Assembly (NCBI GenBank): GCA_964525785.1
Contig: CAZGIX010000154.1
Coordinates: 1-11,238, forward strand
DNA: 11,238 nucleotides
Direction: 5' to 3'
Source: JAQBDA01 sp964525785
GTDB taxonomy: Bacteria; Chloroflexota; Anaerolineae; Anaerolineales; UBA4823
Every line of letters begins with the position of its first letter. Positions within the stretch are counted from its first letter, which is position 1. Both the position numbers and the translations under genes were made by a program. The notes under the pieces are model-generated. The model was given only the letters and a program-made list of their open reading frames with translations. It was not told where the DNA came from and made no database searches. This document shows, in pieces, positions 7,124-11,238 of this stretch.

Positions 7124-7342
7124 ATATTCGGGTGCGGAATCGTTCACTCTGTACGTTCGATGCAAATCTTCTTCTTCTATAAAAACAAAAGTAGATCAGC
7201 ATGCCGCTAAGACGCCATCTTTCATCTGGCTGTCTAAATCGCTTTGCCTGCATCGGGAACGTAAACCCATTCATGATTAAACGCCAATGGATAGCGTCAG
7301 GATTATCAATCAGGACCATCGATAGAAAGCACGAAGGATAAT

Positions 7343-8206
7343 ATGAAATCTAAAGTCCTTGCTCTCATTGAAATCCTACTGGTCTATGCTGCAATCCAGG
7401 GGATCGGCATTATCTGGCGCTCGACAGGGATTGTGGAGTGGGAAAAACAGAATCTCGGCTGGAGCTATACCGGGATGGCCTTTTTCGTAGGCATCCCCGC
7501 AGCTGTCATCTGGCTGACGCGCAGGAATTGGGCGGAGTACGGTGTCTCTCTCGCCAACTGGCAGACGAATCTCGATATCGGCCTGAAGGCGTATCTGGTC
7601 CAGATCATCCCGCTGGTATTGGGATTGGGCGGCGCCTGGATGCTGAGGTTGGATACCAATAAAATCGGCGGTGGAGCATTCGTTGCCTTGATGGAGATCA
7701 TCGGTCTGGCTATATTGATCTGGATCCTGAACCGCCAGGCGACCGTGCAATCCGGTCGAAGGAATATCATCACGATACTCCTGCTGCTGCTGTTCCCGAT
7801 CGGTGTTGCCCTGATCATGCGTAGTTTGAGCCTGGTGGTGGTCTCGACGGTCGTCTGGCAGTTCATCTTCTCGGGATTTGGGGAGGAATTTGTCTGGCGC
7901 GGCTATGCTCAATCGCGGCTGAACCAGGCATTTGGACGCCCGTTTCACCTGTTCGGCATCCAATTCGGAGCCGGCTTGATCATCGCCTCCCTGCTGTTCG
8001 GTCTGCTGCACGCCTTCAACACATTCGATCCCGCGATTGGCTTATCCTCGCTCGCCTGGGGCTGGGCGCTTTGGACGTCTCTCGCCGGCCTGACGTTTGG
8101 CGTGATCCGCGAGAAGACCGGTACCTTGCTGGCGCCGAGCATTGCCCATGGACTTCCCGATGCGATGGGGGAGCCCCTCTTGATACTTTTTGGCCTGACA
8201 TTTTAG
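7343..8206 (+). CDS. CPBP-family intramembrane metalloprotease (CAAX/ABI family)
   Basis: A 287-residue polytopic membrane protein with about eight hydrophobic segments. It carries the three conserved motifs of the CPBP (Abi/Rce1-like) glutamic-type intramembrane protease family: GEEFVWRG, giving EExxxR at E181, E182 and R186; FGLLH, giving FxxxH at F219 and H223; and HGLPD at H269-D273, where many members have HxxxN. These residues form the catalytic site within the membrane. In bacteria such proteins act on prenylated or membrane peptides, in bacteriocin self-immunity or maturation, or in regulation; the substrate here is unknown. The ATG at 7343 follows AAGGA (7334-7338) with a 4-nt spacer. 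The gene stands alone on this strand after a long gap, and its TAG stop (8204-8206) overlaps the TAA of the convergent methyltransferase by two bases. Confidence 0.9.
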   Translation: MKSKVLALIEILLVYAAIQGIGIIWRSTGIVEWEKQNLGWSYTGMAFFVGIPAAVIWLTRRNWAEYGVSLANWQTNLDIGLKAYLVQIIPLVLGLGGAWMLRLDTNKIGGGAFVALMEIIGLAILIWILNRQATVQSGRRNIITILLLLLFPIGVALIMRSLSLVVVSTVVWQFIFSGFGEEFVWRGYAQSRLNQAFGRPFHLFGIQFGAGLIIASLLFGLLHAFNTFDPAIGLSSLAWGWALWTSLAGLTFGVIREKTGTLLAPSIAHGLPDAMGEPLLILFGLTF

Positions 8207-8994
8207 AATCTGCGCGCCACCGCTACCAGGTTGCTGCTGGCAGTCGGATCGAATCCGCTCCCATCCAAACCACCGTACCAGACTACATCGACAAATCCCG
8301 CTGCAGGCAGCCCATCGGCCAGCTCCGCCCGGACGAGCGGGCGCAGCCGCGTTTGGGTCAGCGCCTGGCGCCAGGGTCCATCCCCTTCACGCCGCAGGCG
8401 CAGGATGTTGAAATCGATCAGCCCATCCGCCAGGAAATCATAGAAGCGCACGAACAGCCACTCCGATTCGCCCTCCCGGGTCGACTCAGGGCCCATCCAG
8501 CGATCGCGCTGCGCCAATACCTGATCGAAATTGCGGTTCTGCAGCACCAGCACGCCGCCTGGGCGCAGCAGCGCAGCGAAATCCGCCAGCGCCGCCCGCA
8601 GCTCAGCCGCGTTGAGCACGTGCGGCAGGGAATTGCCCAGGCACAGCACGGCGTCGAAGGACTGCCGCCCGAAAGCCGCCGCCAGCTCTCCGAAACCTAC
8701 CGCCTCGAAGCGCACATCTAACCCGCGCGCGGCGGCGTTGGCTCGGGCGCGGGCGACCATGCCGGCCGAGATATCGGCCCCCGCTGCCGGGTAGTCCAGC
8801 TCCGCCAGCGCCAGGGCATGCTGCCCGGTGCCGCAAGCCGCGTCCAGCACGACCGGCTGCTCGCCTGCAGCGTGCGGTGCGCCGGCCAGGACCATTTTCA
8901 GGAACGGCAGCTCGAACGTCAGCCTGCCGGGCCAGTTCACAAAGCGGTCGTAATCGTCTGAAAAATCATCGTAAGGGGAAGGAATGTTTGTCAT
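8203..8994 (-). CDS. Class I SAM-dependent methyltransferase
   Basis: A 263-residue protein with a Rossmann-type methyltransferase core. Motif I reads VVLDAACGTGQHA (48-60), the acidic residue after strand 2 is D74 in AGADIS, and the motif IV region reads FDAVLCLGNSLPHV (113-126). The latter, with NSLPH, is typical of UbiE/Cfa-like and glycine-sarcosine-type methyltransferases (Methyltransf_11/25 group). RPGGVLVLQNRN marks strand 5. The N-terminus (PYDDFSDDYDRFVNW) is a usual cap for small-molecule methyltransferases. The acceptor cannot be told from sequence. Sampled lines reach about 75% GC, higher than any neighbour. TATAAT ends only 6 bp before the ATG at 8994, so the mRNA is predicted to be leaderless, and no Shine-Dalgarno sequence exists. 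It ends convergently with the CPBP gene and looks monocistronic. Confidence 0.9.
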   Translation of the reverse strand: MTNIPSPYDDFSDDYDRFVNWPGRLTFELPFLKMVLAGAPHAAGEQPVVLDAACGTGQHALALAELDYPAAGADISAGMVARARANAAARGLDVRFEAVGFGELAAAFGRQSFDAVLCLGNSLPHVLNAAELRAALADFAALLRPGGVLVLQNRNFDQVLAQRDRWMGPESTREGESEWLFVRFYDFLADGLIDFNILRLRREGDGPWRQALTQTRLRPLVRAELADGLPAAGFVDVVWYGGLDGSGFDPTASSNLVAVARRF

Positions 8995-9000
8995 GCCAGG

Positions 9001-9029
9001 ATTATAGTGGGTAAATCGTAAACAGGTAA
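9001..9029 (-). promoter_or_regulatory. Promoter of the class I methyltransferase gene, predicted leaderless
   Basis: A perfect TATAAT (9006-9001, minus strand) is followed by CCTGGC and then the ATG at 8994. The best -35 at 17-bp spacing is TTACCT (9029-9024), which is weak (3/6). It overlaps one of two AATTACCT direct repeats that may bind an activator. Transcription would begin at or next to the start codon. Confidence 0.55.
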
Positions 9030-9046
9030 TTAGAGATAAGGTAATT
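9024..9046. repeat. Pair of 8-bp direct repeats AGGTAATT, 15-bp period
   Basis: AGGTAATT occurs at 9024-9031 and 9039-9046. The first copy overlaps the weak -35 region of the methyltransferase promoter and the second lies just upstream. The placement fits a tandem operator for a regulator, though the sequence is short and may be chance. Confidence 0.3.
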
Positions 9047-9110
9047 GGGTAAGAGAGTCGAGAATAGAGAAGCGAGAGCAGTCAGTCTCCATGACGAAAC
9101 CTTTTATGGG

Positions 9111-9122
9111 CGGATCGATCCG
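9111..9122. repeat. Perfect 12-bp palindrome CGGATCGATCCG
   Basis: A self-complementary 12-mer in the 216-bp region between two minus-strand genes. It has no spacer and no T-run, so it is not a terminator. It could be a protein binding site or chance. Confidence 0.25.
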
Positions 9123-9147
9123 GTGATTCAGGAATGGATCTGAGATT

Positions 9148-9178
9148 GACCGCAGACGGCGGACTGCAGACCGCGGTC
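9148..9178. repeat. Degenerate 7-bp tandem repeat bounded by GACCGC/GCGGTC
   Basis: Four units in a row, CGCAGAC, GGCGGAC, TGCAGAC and CGCGGTC (9151-9178), share the pattern nGCnGaC. The block begins with GACCGC (9148-9153) and ends with its reverse complement GCGGTC (9173-9178), and a 10-bp palindrome GACCGCGGTC sits at 9169-9178. It lies about 30 bp downstream of the Crp-methyltransferase operon. A stem-loop could aid transcript ending, but there is no T-run. From memory, GC-rich repeats of this flavour recur between genes of Anaerolineae. Confidence 0.35.
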
Positions 9179-9210
9179 GGGGCATTTTCACGCCTCGGGT
9201 AACACGGTGG

Positions 9211-10068
9211 CTACTCACCAGCCGAAACCGGTAATGCGGGCCTCGTTGCCGTCACAAACCAGTTGTGGGGCATATTGGGCATCCTGGTTGGGATGACCGG
9301 CAAAACCCAGCGACCGTAGTTGGCATCCGGCTGTCCAGCCGGGGTAAGGGCAGCCTCCCAACCTCGCGAGGTCAGAAAGCCCTCCGGAACATCCATGAAA
9401 CCAATCCAAGCAGCGCCTGATTGAGCCTGCATATCGATCCAGGATTTTGTAAAGGGCGATGTAAGCGTCACAGAGTTGATGATGTCGAAGCCCAGCCAGC
9501 TCTCCGGTGAAGCCAAACCGATGACCTGGTCGATCAGGCGGATGATCGTTTCGCCAGGCAGGTAAAAGAGAAGGCCCTCCAAGAGCCAGCCAGAAGGCTC
9601 CTGTGCGTTAAAACTGCTCGCCAGCAGAGCCTCCTGCCAGGGCTCCAGCAGATCTTTGGCGATGATCTGCCGCTCGCAGGTGGCTCGCGCCCCCAGGGAA
9701 TGTAATATCCCCTCTTTGTAATTCAGCACCCCCGGCTGATCCAGCTCAAAAACCCGCGCCCCCTGCGGCCAGCTCAGGCGGAAGGCGCGCGTATCCAGGC
9801 CAGCGGCCACCAGCACGATCTGGCGGATTCTATGTTGCGCAGTAATGCGCTGTAGAAAATCGTCGAAATAGCGCGTGCGCAGTACGATCGGTATGATGCT
9901 CTCCTCTGATCGCTGGGCCAGCCAGGCGGCGCCCCCATCGCCCGCCAATACCTCCGCCCAGGGGTCATAGAACAGGCGATCTTCACGGGTGCTCTCGCGA
10001 GCGCGGACGCTTGCCGTCCAAAGCGCAGTTGCGCCTAACGTGTGGTGGATTGCATTCAATTCAGACAT
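9211..10068 (-). CDS. Leucine carboxyl methyltransferase-like (PPM1/LCM, TIGR00027-type) SAM-dependent methyltransferase
   Basis: A 285-residue protein with the distinctive motifs of this family: RTRYFDDFL (64-72), the SAM-binding IVLVAAGLDTRAFRL (84-98), FELDQPGVLNYK (108-118, acidic ribose-binding residue), and EGLLFYLP (164-171). Eukaryotic relatives methylate the C-terminal leucine of phosphatase 2A. Bacterial members are mostly uncharacterised, and some act in small-molecule or polyketide methylation. The start is taken as ATG 10068, which follows the TGA of the Crp-like gene by one base (TGA-T-ATG), implying translational coupling. A GAGG sequence about 12 nt upstream, inside the regulator's last codons, may help. 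An in-frame TTG at 10092 would overlap that gene and add eight residues without conserved features. With the regulator it forms a two-gene operon, so it probably belongs to the same response. Confidence 0.9.
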   Translation of the reverse strand: MSELNAIHHTLGATALWTASVRARESTREDRLFYDPWAEVLAGDGGAAWLAQRSEESIIPIVLRTRYFDDFLQRITAQHRIRQIVLVAAGLDTRAFRLSWPQGARVFELDQPGVLNYKEGILHSLGARATCERQIIAKDLLEPWQEALLASSFNAQEPSGWLLEGLLFYLPGETIIRLIDQVIGLASPESWLGFDIINSVTLTSPFTKSWIDMQAQSGAAWIGFMDVPEGFLTSRGWEAALTPAGQPDANYGRWVLPVIPTRMPNMPHNWFVTATRPALPVSAGE

Positions 10069-10069
10069 A

Positions 10070-10777
10070 TCAATCCAAAGCGCCCTCGACAACCCTCGCC
10101 AAGCCCAGCGGAGAGCGGACGGTGACCCGCTCCCGACCGGCGATCACCAGCTCTTGCGCTTCCCACTGGCTGAGTAGCCGGCTGACGGTGTACAGTGTGG
10201 TGCCCGACATCTCCGCCAGGTCCTGGCGAGTTAGCTTCAGGTCGATCAAGACCCCCTCCGCAACCTGCCTGCCAGATTGGGCCGCCAGGCGGATCAACGT
10301 GTGTGCCACGCGCTGCTCAACCCGCTCCGTGGTCGCCTGCCGGAAGCGCTCCTGGATTTCCTGGAGCTGCTCGGCTAAAATGCGCATCGCATTCAAGGCC
10401 ATCTGCGGCACCTGCTGGGTGAAATCCACCAGCTCAAGCCGCGTCCAGTAGAGCGCATGGCTGTCTTCTGCCGCCTGGGCCGTCACCAGGTAGCTGCCCG
10501 CGGTGGTCATCGCCACCAGAGCAAACAGACGCACCGGCGTGATCACCCGGATCAACGCCTGCTGCCCGTCACCCCCGACCTGGCTGAGCTTGACGCGCCC
10601 CTGCAGCAGCACGTACATGCGCTCCGCCGGGTCGCCCTGGAAGAAGAAGAACTCGCCGGCCTGGAGGTGGTTAGGATGGGCCGCCTGCACCAGCCGGGAC
10701 AGATCAGCCTGGCTGACCCCCTGAAACAAGGGGATTTCTTTGATTGCCTCCAGTGGATCGATTGGCGCTCTTTGCAT
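10070..10777 (-). CDS. Crp/Fnr-family transcriptional regulator
   Basis: A 235-residue regulator with a cNMP-binding-type beta-barrel (about 15-115), a dimerisation helix (about 122-155) and a C-terminal winged HTH_Crp domain (about 155-222). The helix-turn-helix is LTRQDLAEMSGTTLYTVSRLL (split across 182-202). No cysteine occurs anywhere, so it cannot carry an Fnr-type iron-sulphur cluster or sense through thiols. The cAMP-contact pattern of E. coli CRP (GE followed by RSA) is also absent, so the ligand is unknown; haem/NO as in DNR is possible but not shown. In the recognition helix the TVSR part matches Fnr (TISR), but the glutamate that reads the G:C pair in CRP and Fnr is replaced by Tyr196, predicting an unusual operator. 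ATG 10777 lies 6 bp after a TAAAAT box, so the mRNA is probably leaderless. It is divergent from the hemerythrin gene, with a palindromic operator between. Confidence 0.93.
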   Translation of the reverse strand: MQRAPIDPLEAIKEIPLFQGVSQADLSRLVQAAHPNHLQAGEFFFFQGDPAERMYVLLQGRVKLSQVGGDGQQALIRVITPVRLFALVAMTTAGSYLVTAQAAEDSHALYWTRLELVDFTQQVPQMALNAMRILAEQLQEIQERFRQATTERVEQRVAHTLIRLAAQSGRQVAEGVLIDLKLTRQDLAEMSGTTLYTVSRLLSQWEAQELVIAGRERVTVRSPLGLARVVEGALD

Positions 10778-10783
10778 GACAAT

Positions 10784-10812
10784 ATTTTACCTCTTTGCGC
10801 CAGTGCAAAGAG
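10784..10812 (-). promoter_or_regulatory. Promoter of the Crp-methyltransferase operon, predicted leaderless
   Basis: TAAAAT (10789-10784, minus strand, 5/6) is followed by ATTGTC and then the ATG at 10777, the same 6-bp spacing as at the class I methyltransferase gene. At 17-bp spacing the -35 would be CTCTTT (10812-10807), a poor match. The inverted repeat at 10789-10814 spans the whole interval between -35 and -10, so a bound regulator should block this promoter. Confidence 0.5.
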
Positions 10813-10814
10813 GT
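10789..10814. promoter_or_regulatory. Palindromic operator, probably for the adjacent Crp-like regulator
   Basis: ACCTCTTTGC (10789-10798) and GCAAAGAGGT (10805-10814) form a perfect 10-bp inverted repeat with spacer GCCAGT. The TTTGC-N6-GCAAA core has the same arm and spacer lengths as the CRP site TGTGA-N6-TCACA. An extra CTCTTTGC half-site lies at 10768-10775, overlapping the regulator's start codon, 23 bp from the left arm. The centre is 41.5 bp from the predicted hemerythrin start point near 10843, the class II activator position. Binding of this protein to it is inferred. Confidence 0.7.
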
Positions 10815-10830
10815 TTTGGAGCAACTGGGC

Positions 10831-10836
10831 TATACT
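10831..10836 (+). promoter_or_regulatory. -10 box of the hemerythrin gene, activator-dependent type
   Basis: TATACT (5/6), with a predicted start point near 10843 and a leader of about 64 nt. The -35 position (10808-10813, AAGAGG) does not resemble TTGACA and is occupied by the right arm of the operator, as expected for a promoter needing a class II activator. The leader contains a small hairpin, GCAGG/CCTGC (10850-10865), and an ATCTAG direct repeat (10838-10843 and 10875-10880). Confidence 0.5.
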
Positions 10837-10906
10837 GATCTAGTAAGGAGCAGGAATCCACCTGCCGGACCGTAATCTAGAATGTGCATGAAGAAAGAGG
10901 CCAGAC

Positions 10907-11238
10907 ATGAAAGCAACTAACATCTTATCGGAAGAACATCGCGTTATCGAGCGCGTGCTCGACTCGCTGGAGACCGGGGCGGAGCGCCTGGCAAGCAGGC
11001 AGCCTGTGCAACCGGAATTCTTCCTGTCAGCCGCCGACTTTATCCAGGGCTTTGCCGATGGCTGCCACCACAGGAAGGAAGAGGGCGTCCTCTTCAAGCA
11101 GATGGAAGCGCATGGTGTGCCAGTGCAGGGCGGTCCTGTGGGCGTTATGCTTGCCGAGCACGACCTGGGGCGCCAGTACACGCGGGCGCTGCGCGCGGCT
11201 GCCCAGGAATTGCAGTCCGGCAATGAGAGCGCCGCTCG
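10907..11238 (+). CDS. Hemerythrin-domain (HHE) protein, N-terminal part (truncated by window edge)
   Basis: The first 110 codons of a cytoplasmic four-helix hemerythrin-like protein; the frame is still open at the edge. Likely di-iron ligands are visible: H11 in SEEHRVIE, H54/H55 and E58/E59 in CHHRKEE, and H85 in LAEHDLGR, spaced as in bacterial HHE proteins. The GGPVGVMLAEH stretch (75-85) is typical of a subgroup common in Chloroflexota and Deltaproteobacteria. The remaining C-terminal helix with the last ligands lies outside. Such proteins bind O2 or NO, or repair iron-sulphur centres damaged by them; which applies here is unknown. AGAGG (10896-10900) is a good ribosome site 6 nt before the ATG. 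Two nearer-promoter ATGs (10882, 10888) are out of frame. It is divergent from the Crp-like regulator and shares its control region. Confidence 0.92.
   Translation, partial: MKATNILSEEHRVIERVLDSLETGAERLASRQPVQPEFFLSAADFIQGFADGCHHRKEEGVLFKQMEAHGVPVQGGPVGVMLAEHDLGRQYTRALRAAAQELQSGNESAA

Larger units (their letters stand above)
6503..7342. other. 840-bp region without a convincing gene
   Basis: Several ORFs of 60-144 codons exist on both strands, but they have poor protein-like composition, overlap one another and lack good ribosome sites. The region holds a near-consensus minus-strand promoter (6733-6761), two small inverted repeats between it and the TPR gene, and a weak plus-strand promoter candidate for the downstream protease gene. 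Plus-strand bases of about 6820-7010 give short protein-like stretches in shifting frames, possibly a decayed gene. The rest shows nothing I can name. Confidence 0.6.

Noticed and set aside
7376..8011. 211-codon minus-strand ORF antisense to the CPBP gene
   Set aside because: It is a shadow of a gene with all three catalytic motifs; its D/Q/R-rich product is typical of antisense reading of a hydrophobic protein.
8071..8721. 216-codon plus-strand ORF across the convergent gene ends
   Set aside because: It is antisense to the methyltransferase SAM-binding region in GC-rich DNA where stops are rare, and has no recognisable motif.
9030..9218. 62-codon minus-strand ORF between the two methyltransferase genes
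   Set aside because: It runs through the short-repeat spacer, has no ribosome site and no domain.
10784..10906. Riboswitch or structured RNA in the hemerythrin leader
   Set aside because: Only a 5-bp hairpin (10850-10865) is visible in the 64-nt leader, too little for a known riboswitch class.

Overview
The window reads like a scaffold piece from an uncultured Chloroflexota bacterium, most likely class Anaerolineae. This is an inference: it rests on the mix of families (TIR protein with a typical linker, lipoprotein class B PBP, TPR protein, CPBP protease, Crp-like regulator with hemerythrin), on a C-terminus reading YLPLVL, and on GC near 55-65%. No rRNA or marker gene is present. A run of exactly 100 Ns (3044-3143) shows that two contigs were joined with a gap of unknown size.

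Layout. 1-492 (minus) is the N-terminal part of a TIR-domain protein that runs off the left edge. 622-2871 (plus) is a lipoprotein-type class B penicillin-binding protein. 2893-3043 (minus) is the last 49 residues of a probable surface protein, cut by the gap. After the gap, 3144-3924 (plus) is a nearly complete DODA/LigB-type extradiol dioxygenase, followed 29 bp later by a small four-helix membrane protein (3954-4385). 4508-6502 (minus) is a large TPR protein. 6503-7342 has no convincing gene but carries an almost perfect sigma70-type promoter firing leftward. 7343-8206 (plus) is a CPBP intramembrane protease, whose stop overlaps that of a convergent class I methyltransferase (8203-8994, minus). 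9211-10777 (minus) is a two-gene operon: a Crp/Fnr-type regulator followed, one base after its stop codon, by a leucine-carboxyl-methyltransferase-like protein. 10907-11238 (plus) is the start of a divergent hemerythrin-domain protein that runs off the right edge.

The most coherent unit is at the right end. Between the Crp-like gene and the hemerythrin gene lies a perfect 10-bp inverted repeat with a 6-bp spacer, which is the geometry of Crp-family operators. Its centre is about 41.5 bp upstream of the start point predicted from the hemerythrin -10 box, as at class II activated promoters. The same repeat fills the space between the -35 and -10 regions of the regulator's own promoter. The layout suggests that one operator activates the hemerythrin gene and represses the regulator-methyltransferase operon, perhaps in response to nitric oxide, oxygen or redox stress.

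A second theme is start-site architecture. Three genes (TIR protein, class I methyltransferase, Crp-like regulator), and possibly the PBP gene, have a -10 hexamer only 6-8 bp before a start codon, which predicts leaderless mRNAs. Other genes here have Shine-Dalgarno-like sequences. No tRNA, rRNA, CRISPR array, insertion sequence or clear intrinsic terminator was seen.
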